Assembly: GCF_014023275.1 (NCBI RefSeq)
Contig: NZ_CP054698.1
Span: forward strand, 2,108,001-2,172,000
Reading direction: 5' to 3'
Source of the DNA: Nostoc edaphicum CCNP1411
GTDB taxonomy: Bacteria > Cyanobacteriota > Cyanobacteriia > Cyanobacteriales > Nostocaceae
Length of the DNA: 64,000 nucleotides
Below are positions 54,786-63,291 of this stretch, piece by piece. Every line of letters starts with the position of its first letter. Within the stretch, counting starts at the first letter, position 1. The position numbers and the translations under genes are program-made. The notes beneath the pieces are model-generated. The model saw nothing but the letters and a program-made list of their open reading frames with translations. It searched no databases and was not told where the DNA came from.

Positions 54786-56297
54786 CTATCCCAAAAACAG
54801 CTTGTATGCCGGATTCTTATTCTCATCCCAATAGCGATAGCCCAAGTGATCGAGAAAAGCTTGCCACTCTTCCATCTCATGGGGAGGAACCTGGATACCA
54901 ACAACGATTCGTCCGTAGTCTGCGCCGTTGTTGCGGTAGTGAAAAAGACTAATATTCCAGTCGGGACTCATGGAAGTAACAAACTTCATCAATGCGCCGG
55001 GACGTTCGGGAAACTCAAAACGGTAGAGCAATTCATTGTGAGCCAGGGGAGAATGCCCACCCACCATGTGCCGCAGATGTAATTTAGTTAGTTCGTCGTC
55101 TGTTAAATCAAGGGTTTTAAATCCTTGAGCTTCAAAGTTTTCTACCATCTTTGCAGCATCAGCACGATTTTGAATTTGTACACCTACAAAAATATGGGCT
55201 GTTTTTTCATCAGCAATGCGATAATTAAACTCGGTCAGATTCCGGTTGCCAATACATTCACAAAACTGGCGAATACTTCCCCTTTCTTCAGGAATAGTGA
55301 CTGCAAAGATCGCTTCGCGACGTTCACCCAACTCTGCACGTTCTGCCACAAAGCGGAGGCGATCAAAGTTCATGTTTGCACCGCAGGCCACAGCAATTAA
55401 AGTTTGTCCCTCAATTTGCTCTCGTTCGGCGTAGGCTTTGGCAGCTGCGATCGCTAATGCACCCGCTGGTTCTAAAATGGATCGCGTATCCTCAAACACG
55501 TCTTTAATCGCAGCACAAGTATCGTCTGTATCCACCAGAATAATTTCATCTACATACTGCTGACATAAACGGAAGGTTTCTTCACCTACTTCCCGCACCG
55601 CTACGCCATCAGCAAATAACCCCACTTGGGACAAGCGCACCCGATGTCCGGCTTTGAGTGATTGAGACATCGCATCAGCATCTACTGGTTCAACGCCAAT
55701 AATTTTGATTTCGGGACGCAACCGTTTTACATAAGCCCCAATCCCAGAAATTAATCCACCCCCGCCAATTGCGACAAAAATTGCATGGATAGGTTGCTGA
55801 TATTGCCTCAAAATTTCCATCCCAATTGTTCCCTGTCCAGCAATAACATGGGGATCATCAAAGGGATGAATAAAAGTCAGTCCTTTTTCTACTTCTAATT
55901 CACGGGCATAGCTATAAGCATCGTCGTAAGTGTTTCCATGTAACACTACTGCTCCGCCCCTCATTCTAACAGCGTCTACCTTGACTTGGGGTGTGGTTAC
56001 TGGCATGACGATAATTGCTTTGGTTCCCAAGCGATTGGCTGCAAGGGCGACTCCCTGAGCATGGTTTCCCGCTGATGCTGCAATTACACCCTGTGCCAAT
56101 ATATCTGGTGGCAGTTGCACCATTTTGTTATAAGCACCCCGGAGTTTAAAGGAAAATACTGACTGCATATCCTCACGTTTCAGCAGGAGTTGATTATTCA
56201 GCCGCGCAGATAGATTTGGAGCATACTCCAGTGGTGTTTCTTGGGCAACATCGTATACACGGGCAGTTAGAATTTGGATCAGGTAGTCGCAAAACAT
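54786..56297 (-). CDS. ilvA: Threonine ammonia-lyase, biosynthetic
   Basis: 503 residues, the full-length anabolic form. PLP lysine K51 in SVFSFKLRGAYNKM, phosphate-binding glycine loop in AIGGGGLISGIG, and AASAGNHAQGVALAA near the active site. The C-terminal 170 residues form two ACT-like regulatory subdomains (EERGSIRQFCECIGNRNLTE and RFEFPERPGALMKF), which in the family bind isoleucine and valine. Deaminates threonine to 2-oxobutanoate for isoleucine synthesis. Confidence 0.95.
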   Translation of the reverse strand: MFCDYLIQILTARVYDVAQETPLEYAPNLSARLNNQLLLKREDMQSVFSFKLRGAYNKMVQLPPDILAQGVIAASAGNHAQGVALAANRLGTKAIIVMPVTTPQVKVDAVRMRGGAVVLHGNTYDDAYSYARELEVEKGLTFIHPFDDPHVIAGQGTIGMEILRQYQQPIHAIFVAIGGGGLISGIGAYVKRLRPEIKIIGVEPVDADAMSQSLKAGHRVRLSQVGLFADGVAVREVGEETFRLCQQYVDEIILVDTDDTCAAIKDVFEDTRSILEPAGALAIAAAKAYAEREQIEGQTLIAVACGANMNFDRLRFVAERAELGERREAIFAVTIPEERGSIRQFCECIGNRNLTEFNYRIADEKTAHIFVGVQIQNRADAAKMVENFEAQGFKTLDLTDDELTKLHLRHMVGGHSPLAHNELLYRFEFPERPGALMKFVTSMSPDWNISLFHYRNNGADYGRIVVGIQVPPHEMEEWQAFLDHLGYRYWDENKNPAYKLFLG

Positions 56298-56529
56298 AGG
56301 GCGTCAAGCTGTTAGCAAATGCTGGATGGAGATTAATTTTACGTTAGAAGCGATCGCACTGGTTTTATTTAATTGCACTCTCTTGAAATTTTGAGTGAAT
56401 AAAATTTAAAAATTACTAATACTATTTGAATAGAAATAAGTTCAGTGATTGGAATTATTTGGTGACTTAAAACTTCATGCGATCGCTCGTAGGTTGATTT
56501 TAAACTAGTTTTACCAACTGTCCAAATAT
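56298..56529. other. Upstream region of ilvA, no gene seen
   Basis: AT-rich, with two HIP1 sites. It presumably holds the ilvA promoter; no clear regulatory motif was found. Confidence 0.4.
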
Positions 56530-56685
56530 TTAGAGGATGTTTGTAAAGTATTAAGTTGTATAAATATTGCTCCCTGCCATCCTGAAAAAGGAGATAAATA
56601 AATCAAAATTCCCCTTTTTAAGGGAAATTTAGGATTGTCTACAAGTCTTTGTTACATCACAAACAACTTTTCAAACATCCTCTTA
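56530..56685. mobile_element. 156-bp MITE with TTAGAGGATGTTTG ends (uninterrupted copy)
   Basis: TTAGAGGATGTTTGTAAAGT (56530-56549) and ACTTTTCAAACATCCTCTTA (56666-56685) are inverted repeats with two mismatches. The interior contains TTCCCCTTTTTAAGGGAA, a hairpin at the position where the related element at 61284-63193 has been entered by the IS. Confidence 0.78.
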
Positions 56686-56850
56686 ACATGAACAAATAAG
56701 TATGCTGTTGCATATGAACATAACTTTTCAATTTATGTTAAAATATGCATAGAAGATTAAATTCGGCTGTGTAGTTTGTTTTTATATATACTTGTATTAC
56801 AGACCTCTCCGGATCTAAATCTCTACACCCCCTGATTCTGGAGACATTCT

Positions 56851-57156
56851 ATGTCAATTTACGTCGGTAATCTATCTTATGAGGTTAAAGAAGAAGACCT
56901 CCGGCACGTCTTTGCAGAATACGGAACTGTCAAAAATGTTCAATTGCCTATCGACCGAGAAACAGGTCGCGTCAGAGGTTTCGGTTTTGTAGAAATGGAA
57001 TCAGACGCCGAAGAAACAGCAGCAATTGAAGCCCTTGATAATGCCGAGTGGATGGGTCGGAGCTTAAAAGTTAATAAAGCGAAGCCCAAAACAGATGGAG
57101 GTTCCTCTGGTGGTAGAAGAGGAAATTATGGTGGCGGTGGCTCTGCCCGCTATTAA
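56851..57156 (+). CDS. rbp: RNA-binding protein, RRM domain with Gly-rich tail
   Basis: 101 residues. One RRM: RNP2 is IYVGNLSY and RNP1 is RGFGFVEM. A Gly/Arg/Ser tail follows (SSGGRRGNYGGGGSARY), as in cold-inducible cyanobacterial Rbp proteins. The start has GGAG seven bases upstream. The long AT-rich leader (about 56690-56850) resembles 5' regions of cold-regulated rbp genes, though regulation is inferred. A strong terminator follows. Confidence 0.95.
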   Translation: MSIYVGNLSYEVKEEDLRHVFAEYGTVKNVQLPIDRETGRVRGFGFVEMESDAEETAAIEALDNAEWMGRSLKVNKAKPKTDGGSSGGRRGNYGGGGSARY

Positions 57157-57192
57157 GGTCTAAAATCAAGAATTTAACTCTAAGGTCTTGAG

Positions 57193-57218
57193 GGCAGACA
57201 AGGCGTCTGCCTTTTTTT
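57193..57218 (+). terminator. Intrinsic terminator of rbp
   Basis: GGCAGAC (57193-57199) pairs with GTCTGCC (57205-57211), followed by seven Ts. Confidence 0.9.
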
Positions 57219-57377
57219 ATGCTTTGATTGACTGGACTATTTGCCACAACCCAAGCACTAATTAAATCTATTTAGTAAAAAAATATAGTATGACTCAAAT
57301 AATCGTAGGCGAAAGTGAAGGGATTAACTGTATTCTTATGAAGCCGTGCGACCGTTTTTGTCACAGATGTAGCAACC

Positions 57378-57881
57378 ATGAACCCAGAAGCTAAACATAT
57401 TGTTAGCGAGCTAAGGCATAAGTTCTACTCTAACTTTGCAGATGCTATGAATATGCCAGTGAGCATAACTGGTACATCTTATAGTAATAATTCACCGATC
57501 GCATCTTGGATGGATCATAGGCAAAGACTGAACTATATAAATGTATACGCTTATACAGCACCAGATGAATTTGTGCCATTCCGCCCATTCATTCTTCGAT
57601 TGGCTATTAACAAAAGTGCTGGTAGAGTGACGGTGATTAGAAAAGGACAAGTATGCCGAGGTCTTAATTTGGTGTGGGATTTTGAGTTAACTGTACTACC
57701 AAAAGAAATCTTAGACTTTCTTCCCTGGATAGTTAATTTAGTTGAGGCTCATGACAAAAGTTCGCCTTTGTTGCTACAGTCACCACCTCATTCATTTGAA
57801 TTAAAAGTGCCAGAGGTCGGGTTATTTAAAAATGCATGGACTCAGAAAGCTTGGCTTCTTGCAAATTCGACAATATCTTAA
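57378..57881 (+). CDS. Hypothetical protein
   Basis: 167 residues, no signal peptide or membrane segment. The composition is normal (FRPFILRLAINKSAGRVTVI, then LVWDFELTVLPKEILDFLPW). No family recognised. The ATG follows GTAGCAACC with no strong ribosome-binding site. A HIP1-like CGATCGC occurs inside. Confidence 0.65.
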   Translation: MNPEAKHIVSELRHKFYSNFADAMNMPVSITGTSYSNNSPIASWMDHRQRLNYINVYAYTAPDEFVPFRPFILRLAINKSAGRVTVIRKGQVCRGLNLVWDFELTVLPKEILDFLPWIVNLVEAHDKSSPLLLQSPPHSFELKVPEVGLFKNAWTQKAWLLANSTIS

Positions 57882-58096
57882 TGGTTAGTGCTGAAGTTGA
57901 TTTTTGCAACCAACTAAAAATATATGCGCTTGGCTAAGTTCGCCCAATCAGCAAATAGCGAGCTTACTTTGGCTAAGAGTCCTAAATACCTTTAGCAAGA
58001 ATGGCTCATATTTAATCTAGTCATTCTCCAGAATAAAGATTTAATTGATTAATCTAGTTGAAAATGTTTTGTTGATCAAGACTTAGATCGCTATGT
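57882..58096. other. Intergenic, nothing recognised
   Basis: About 215 bases of AT-rich DNA with no gene, hairpin or repeat that I can identify; it ends at a MITE. Confidence 0.4.
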
Positions 58097-58207
58097 CTAG
58101 TACAGCACGGCGGAAATAAACCACCCATTCCCAATCAACAAAACCCTTACGCTGTCTTCATTTTTACTTTTTAATTTTTAATTTTTAATTCCGCCTTGCG
58201 GTACTAG
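58097..58207. mobile_element. MITE, CTAGTACAGCACGGCGGAA family, 111-bp copy overlapping a gene end
   Basis: Left end CTAGTACAGCACGGCGGAA, right end TTCCGCCTTGCGGTACTAG; the interior ACCACCCATTCCCAATCAAC and CCTTACGCTGTCTTCATTTT match the 38070-38291 copy. Its right 23 bases encode the last residues and stop of the receiver gene on the minus strand. Confidence 0.85.
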
Positions 58208-58670
58208 GAACATCACCCAAAATCCGTTGAGCGATCGCATATGAGGACTGTTGGCAAATCGCTAAACAGTTAAGGACAGCAAAGAACTCATCAAAATCCA
58301 GGGGTTTGGTGAACCAGAGGTCAAACCCAGCACACAAAGCACGTTGAAACATCTTTTCATGGGCATAGCCTGTCACAGAAATGGCTAGCACCACTTCCCC
58401 TCGCTCTCCTGCTTTGGTTCTCACTTGTTGAATCAGGGTATAGCAATCTTCCTTTGGTAAGGCAATGTCACTCACGAGGACATCAGGTTGCCATTGCCCA
58501 AATATTTCCAGAGCTTGCTGAACTGAAAATGCCGTTTGCACCTCTACACCATACAGTTGCAACAGCTGCGTCATCAAAGAGCAGAAGAAATCGACATTAT
58601 CATCTACAAGCAGTACTCGCAGCCCTTGGAGGGATGGATAATTAGTAGGAAATTTATTATTTGAATACAT
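58185..58670 (-). CDS. Receiver-only response regulator with MITE-derived C-terminus
   Basis: 161 residues from the ATG at 58670; the frame extends to a TTG at 58721 but the extra residues are not receiver-like. Receiver motifs: LLVDDNVDFF, phosphoacceptor Asp in VLVSDIALPKEDCY, and Lys in WFTKPLDF. No output domain. The final residues (STARRN) and the stop lie inside the MITE at 58097-58207, so the original C-terminus was replaced. It closely resembles the C-terminal receivers of the hybrid kinases, suggesting origin as a detached receiver. Confidence 0.85.
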   Translation of the reverse strand: MYSNNKFPTNYPSLQGLRVLLVDDNVDFFCSLMTQLLQLYGVEVQTAFSVQQALEIFGQWQPDVLVSDIALPKEDCYTLIQQVRTKAGERGEVVLAISVTGYAHEKMFQRALCAGFDLWFTKPLDFDEFFAVLNCLAICQQSSYAIAQRILGDVPSTARRN

Positions 58671-59181
58671 CGCAGCCCCAATCGTGAGTTCACGTGCAAC
58701 AGCGCTAAAGAATCTGGTCAAAAGAAGCAGGGGAGCAGGGAGCAGGGAGCAAGGGGGAGGGACTGAGACGGAGCTTTTACTCCACCAAGCGTCAAGCGCC
58801 CTGGAAGGCCGGGGCTTGTACCCATGTTCCGCTTTGCTTCACGGCTTCTCTGCGAGACGCTGCGCGAACGGGCCAGGGATTGCTTGCTCCCCCTGCTCCC
58901 TACTCCCTGCCCCTCCGCCTCTTCGGTAACCCTAGAGAGGAGTTAACCGATGTAGGGTTACTTATGTCTGATTGATTTAGCTACAGCATGACAGGATGCT
59001 GTTTCATTTCTGGGGTTATTTGTTTAACTTCAATATAAAAATTAAGAAAAGTCTGGCAGTTTGTAAATGCTGACCGAATGATTATTTTCTGTTAGACTCG
59101 TGCATATACCATATTTTGTTGTAGTTTTGTCAAAAATTAAATAAGAATCCTCTAGAAATGTGGAGTCTAAATAGATGAAAA
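58671..59181. repeat. Intergenic region with a large imperfect inverted repeat
   Basis: GCAGGGGAGCAGGGAGCAGG (from about 58729) and its inverse TGCTCCCTACTCCCTGCCCC (ending about 58914) bracket about 130 bp containing the CTCTGCGAGACGCTGCGCGA repeat. The right part (58930-59180) is AT-rich and includes a one-ended TCAAAAATTAAATAAGAATCC fragment of the TATAGGATTC family near 59130. No gene. Confidence 0.65.
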
Positions 59182-60030
59182 CTACTTTAATAAAGCGATC
59201 GCATGGTGACGGATATGATCTTCAATAAAACTGGCGATGAAATAATAACTGTGGTCATAGCCTTCTTGGTAACGCAAGTTTAGCGGCTGGTTAATATCTG
59301 CACAAGCTTGCTCAAACACTTCTGGCAGTAATTGTTCAGCTAAAAACTTATCAGCAATGCCTTGGTCAATAAGAATTGGACTGTGATATCCTACTTTTTT
59401 AACTAACTCACTAGCATCATAAGCACGCCAACTTTCTTGATTGTTGCCAAGATAACCACTGAAAGCCTTTTGACCCCAAGGACAACGCATAGGTGCAGTA
59501 ATAGGTGCAAAAGCTGATACTGATTTGTAGAGTTCTGGATTTCTCATCGCACAGACAAGCGCCCCGTGTCCCCCCATCGAATGACCGAAAATACCTTGTT
59601 TCTCAGGTTGGGCGGGGAAGTTTGCCGTAATTAAAGCAGGTAACTCTTGGACTACATAACTATACATTTGGTAGTGTTGACGCCACGGTTCCTCTGTAGC
59701 ATCAACATAAAAGCCCGCACCCGTGCCAAAGTCCCAGTCATCATCCTCACCTGTAATGCCAGTATTACGCGGGCTAGTATCTGGTGCAACCAATATCAAA
59801 CCGTACTCAGCTGCAAACCGCTGCACTCCCCCAGCCTTAGCCATAAAATTCTCTTCTGTGCAAGTTAATCCAGAGAGGAAATAGAGAATCGGCACAGGTT
59901 TTTGAGTTGCTTGTGGTGGTTGATAGACAGCAAAGCGCATTTCACCGTTACAGGTGGAGGAGTGATGACTGTAGAAACCGAGTTTGCCACCAAAGCTTTT
60001 ATATTCTGAAATGAGGTTGAGGCTAGCCAT
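59182..60030 (-). CDS. fghA: S-formylglutathione hydrolase
   Basis: 282 residues, full length for the esterase D family. Nucleophile S151 in [15 protein letters not shown], acid in [11 protein letters not shown], His in [11 protein letters not shown], and [20 protein letters not shown] near the N-terminus. Hydrolyses S-formylglutathione to glutathione and formate, the second step of glutathione-dependent formaldehyde detoxification. The dehydrogenase partner is not in the window. Confidence 0.95.
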   Translation of the reverse strand: MASLNLISEYKSFGGKLGFYSHHSSTCNGEMRFAVYQPPQATQKPVPILYFLSGLTCTEENFMAKAGGVQRFAAEYGLILVAPDTSPRNTGITGEDDDWDFGTGAGFYVDATEEPWRQHYQMYSYVVQELPALITANFPAQPEKQGIFGHSMGGHGALVCAMRNPELYKSVSAFAPITAPMRCPWGQKAFSGYLGNNQESWRAYDASELVKKVGYHSPILIDQGIADKFLAEQLLPEVFEQACADINQPLNLRYQEGYDHSYYFIASFIEDHIRHHAIALLK

Positions 60031-60408
60031 TGGTTGTATTCTCTTTCCTGGGGGGTTGCGGAGAATGATTATTTTACCCTGAACTACCTGGTAATAAGCA
60101 CGCTATTATTTGACTACATCAGATTTGCCATGTGTAAGCGGACGTTGAAAGAGGAAAACCCAAGCGATCGCATGAACTAACCGCCGCTAACGATTATCGA
60201 AACAGAATTCAGGAGTCAGGAGCCAGAATGGGCTAAACCTTAGCTATCCGCTAACAGAATGAATTTTGAACTTCATAGTGGATAGCGCAGCGTTAGCGAG
60301 TCAGACGCTCCTGCGTCGCTAACGCTGCGTCTTCATTCTGACCGGAGGCGGAGCGTCTCCGGCTCCGCTCCTGAATTCTGACTTCTGAATTCTTCTTCAA
60401 AATTAGCT
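60031..60408. repeat. Intergenic repeats with CTCCTGAATTCTGACTTCTG units
   Basis: AGAATTCAGGAGTCAGGAGC (from about 60205) and CTCCTGAATTCTGACTTCTG (about 60367-60390) are inverted. Between them is a GTTAGCGAGTCAGACGCTCC-type repeat with CGTCGCTAACGCTGCG. The block ends close to the stop of the methyltransferase. No gene. Confidence 0.65.
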
Positions 60409-61164
60409 TTATTTGTAAATGCATAATAATCGTGACGCGTCAAAGTTATCGTCGCGGTAGAGGCATTCAAACCTATTGAAACCTTGTTTTTGAGATATCT
60501 CATATAAAGTTTGTTGCGTTTCTGGAAAATCACATGAAGAAATATGGTTTTCAATCATTGAATAGTCTTGCGCCGTGAGTGTGGAGCAATATTTCGCTAA
60601 ATTATCTCGGTATCGCGTAAGGAATGTTTCTCGGTCTTCTTCTTCTCTACGAAAAACATCAATAAGAATAAAAACACCACCAGATTTAAGAAGGTGTTTT
60701 AATTGACCAATAAAATCTTCTTTTTGCTCAAGTTGAAAGTGATGGAGAGCAAAAGAGATGAGAATAACATCAAATTTATCTTGCTGAATGTGGAGGTTAA
60801 TCAATTCAGAATCTAATTGAGAAAAATCACCTTGGATAAAAGTTAAGTTGCATGGAATTATCTCCATGTTTTTTTTAGCAATTTCTAGTGCTTGCGTGGA
60901 AAGGTCTATACCTTTATAGGTAGCAATGTTAGTATTTAATAAAGCTTGAGCAGTGAAGCTGGCATCACCACACCCAAAATCAAGCATATTAAAGGGTTGT
61001 GGAAAGTAATTAACTAGGAAGTTGTGCAGTATATTATAAATATCACGATGTTTCATAAAATTTTCGTTGAGCAACTTCTGATAAATTTTCCATTGCTCAT
61101 TGAATATCTCTTGAGGGCGCAAGGATTCCTCTTCAGTACTTTGGAGTTTCCTGTTCACTGACAT
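60409..61164 (-). CDS. Class I SAM-dependent methyltransferase
   Basis: 251 residues from the ATG at 61164, with GAGG eleven bases upstream; the frame extends to a TTG at 61203. SAM-binding motif I is NMLDFGCGDASFTAQ, the acidic residue is in KGIDLSTQALEIAKK, motif II is FDVILISFALHHF and motif III is LLKSGGVFILIDVF. The substrate is unknown. A stand-alone gene between S-formylglutathione hydrolase and IS copy 2. Confidence 0.9.
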   Translation of the reverse strand: MSVNRKLQSTEEESLRPQEIFNEQWKIYQKLLNENFMKHRDIYNILHNFLVNYFPQPFNMLDFGCGDASFTAQALLNTNIATYKGIDLSTQALEIAKKNMEIIPCNLTFIQGDFSQLDSELINLHIQQDKFDVILISFALHHFQLEQKEDFIGQLKHLLKSGGVFILIDVFRREEEDRETFLTRYRDNLAKYCSTLTAQDYSMIENHISSCDFPETQQTLYEISQKQGFNRFECLYRDDNFDASRLLCIYK

Positions 61165-61428
61165 TTTGCTTATTTCCTCAATGTGAGAGTTTTGTGAAAT
61201 CAAGGTTAACCCTGGTTACTTATTTCTGGAGTTTAGACTAAAATCTTGGACTTTGGACAAAAATATTTGTTTACGAGCAAATCTTAGAGGATGTTTGAAA
61301 AGTCCTCTTGTCGGTATCAAAAATTTTAGATCCCCCTAAATCCACGCCACTTGCTCATGGGGGAGATCCCCAAGACCGCAGTGGCTCCCCTTAAAAAGGG
61401 GGACTTTGATTCCGGTTCCCCCCTTTTT

Positions 61429-63124
61429 AAGCTATCCATTATAAACATCTTTCTTAATAAGAACATTGACAAAAAAGAGTAGTTATGTAGGGAAGGATGG
61501 AAGCCAAAAAATCACAAGTGACAGGAGAAAATGGGCACGAGAATCAACAGAGTTTGAAAAAGTGAAATTTTCGCATGGCAACTTTGGTGTAAAAAACTAA
61601 TTATCGGTAGTGGAAGAAGGAAAACACCGCAGAAACCGACGATAGGATGGAGCAATAATTAATTATTGAAAGACTGGCAAAGCAGCCAACCCTCAACCAG
61701 ATCATGTAATCGACTTAATCCACGCCAGAGAACTTTTACACCTGGAGAGCCATCGCTTTTGCGACCTAAAAACCCACCAAGTCGAGCAATCCAATTGACC
61801 ACTTGAGCCAGAGTCGGTGGTGTAGTATGAGGATAAAGTTGATGATGAATAGTGGTGTAGAGGACTTGCCACTCATGAGTGGCTAAAACTAGTTCACAAC
61901 TAGCATCAGGCTGAAAACGAGCTAAGTAAGTCAGCCACAGCAAACGCCAAGCAACGATACTGTAGGTAGCCAAAGCCATCTCGATTCTGTGGGCAGTTTC
62001 GAGTTGTAACTTCTCAATGCCACAGCCACTTTTTAAAACATAGTGATAACGTTCAATCAACCAGCGATAACTATACCATCGCACATACAGCTGAACATCT
62101 TCCAGACAGGTAATCTCTAAGGTAGTCAGCAGTAACCAGGTAATCGGCTCGATCTCTGGTGGTGGCTCAACTTCTGTGACTAAAATAGCCTGCAATGTCA
62201 CCGGTGCTAGAAGTTCTGTTTTGGGGCGATTCTGCGGTGGTGCAATGGTAATTGTGGCATGACGAATCTTCAAGATGGCTGTTCTTGGCGTTTGAGTCGC
62301 AGAGCGTTTTACCTCTACTGTCATTGTGCCAACCGACTCAACAGACTCTAAAGTTGACCATAAATGCTGCTCACTGCCAACTAGACAGCGATTTTGAGTA
62401 GCTCGAATCAGAAAATCTGACCCAGGACGACGAGCATCAGCAAATAAGTCATAAAAATCGGCTTCTCGGTCAGCAATCGTCACTACTTGTACTGATTCGG
62501 GAATGATTGAGTCAGTTTTTTTCAAAGCATCAAGCCATCTTTGACTTTCTTTTTCTTTTGTCGGTTTTTGTTTCCTTTGTTCAGATTTTCCTAGTTCTTC
62601 TTCGTTTCTTGACCACACATCTTGCTCGATGATGCCCAATGGTATTCCCTGTGGGGAGACAGTGAAGACTGAGTGGACTTTTAACCCTTTGGCATAAGAA
62701 CTATCGAGATATCCTGTTCCCGATAGAGCTTTGTGGCTGGTGTAGTTAAGTTCTGTGGTATCTTGTATTGCCAAGACTACTCTATGTTGGGTAATTCGCT
62801 CTACTGTCGCATCGATATGTCCTTGTCTAATCATGGATGGTTTGATGTACGGTGAATCCCAGAAGTCATAGGTGGCTTTCGTTTGCGCCCATGTTTCACT
62901 TGCTTGCAAAACACTGGCTTCCGGTTTCGCACTTAAATTTTCGACTATTTTGATTAACCGTTTGGTTCTTCTGGTGTCACCTAATTCGGTTCTTTCTAGT
63001 TCCTGTGTGATCCATTGTTCCATTTGCTGACTTTGCGATGCTTCCGGCTCTTCGTATAGACAATACACAATCTCTGGCTTTTGTCCAATTTTCTGTTAAG
63101 AAAGATGTTTATAATGGATAGCTT
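61429..63124 (-). mobile_element. IS4-family insertion sequence, copy 2 (1696 bp, apparently complete)
   Basis: Terminal inverted repeats of 29 bp begin AAGCTATCCATTATAAACAT at 61429 and end with the exact inverse at 63124. It contains one intact transposase frame plus about 200 non-coding bases after it. It matches copy 1 at 48068-49767 essentially base for base, apart from four one-base insertions in that copy. Confidence 0.94.
61659..63068 (-). CDS. IS4-family (Tn5/IS50-like) transposase, intact
   Basis: 469 residues from a GTG at 63068; an ATG at 63020 (MEQWITQELERTELGD) is an alternative. The N-terminus is the Tn5-type DNA-binding domain (ELERTELGDTRRTKRLIKIV). The catalytic DDE core: first Asp in LAIQDTTELNYTSH, second in VTIADREADFYDLF, and Glu in the YREK-like signature YRWLIERYHYVLKSGCGIE. 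All appear intact, so the element may be active. Confidence 0.93.
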   Translation of the reverse strand: MYCLYEEPEASQSQQMEQWITQELERTELGDTRRTKRLIKIVENLSAKPEASVLQASETWAQTKATYDFWDSPYIKPSMIRQGHIDATVERITQHRVVLAIQDTTELNYTSHKALSGTGYLDSSYAKGLKVHSVFTVSPQGIPLGIIEQDVWSRNEEELGKSEQRKQKPTKEKESQRWLDALKKTDSIIPESVQVVTIADREADFYDLFADARRPGSDFLIRATQNRCLVGSEQHLWSTLESVESVGTMTVEVKRSATQTPRTAILKIRHATITIAPPQNRPKTELLAPVTLQAILVTEVEPPPEIEPITWLLLTTLEITCLEDVQLYVRWYSYRWLIERYHYVLKSGCGIEKLQLETAHRIEMALATYSIVAWRLLWLTYLARFQPDASCELVLATHEWQVLYTTIHHQLYPHTTPPTLAQVVNWIARLGGFLGRKSDGSPGVKVLWRGLSRLHDLVEGWLLCQSFNN

Positions 63125-63291
63125 GCAAAGGGGGGTTAGGGGGGATCTAAAGTGCCTAAAGTCACAGCGAAATACTTTTCAAACAACCTCTTATAGACAG
63201 TGGGTTTGCTACTATTACACAATCAGCATTGGGTCTAAATCCCCCCACTAATTGCATTTTCTTTTAACCATATAACCAGAATTTATCAATT

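Larger units (their letters stand above)
61284..63193. mobile_element. TTAGAGGATGTTTG MITE interrupted by IS copy 2
   Basis: TTAGAGGATGTTTGAAAAGT (61284-61303) and ACTTTTCAAACAACCTCTTA (63174-63193) are the two ends of one element of about 214 bp once the 1696-bp IS is removed. Beside the IS are TTCCCCCCTTTTT on the left and GCAAAGGGGGG on the right, the arms of the hairpin that the intact relative at 56530-56685 carries in its centre. Confidence 0.78.

Noticed and set aside
60333..60554. 73-codon minus-strand frame at the end of the methyltransferase gene
   Set aside because: It overlaps the methyltransferase in another frame and continues into repeat DNA.
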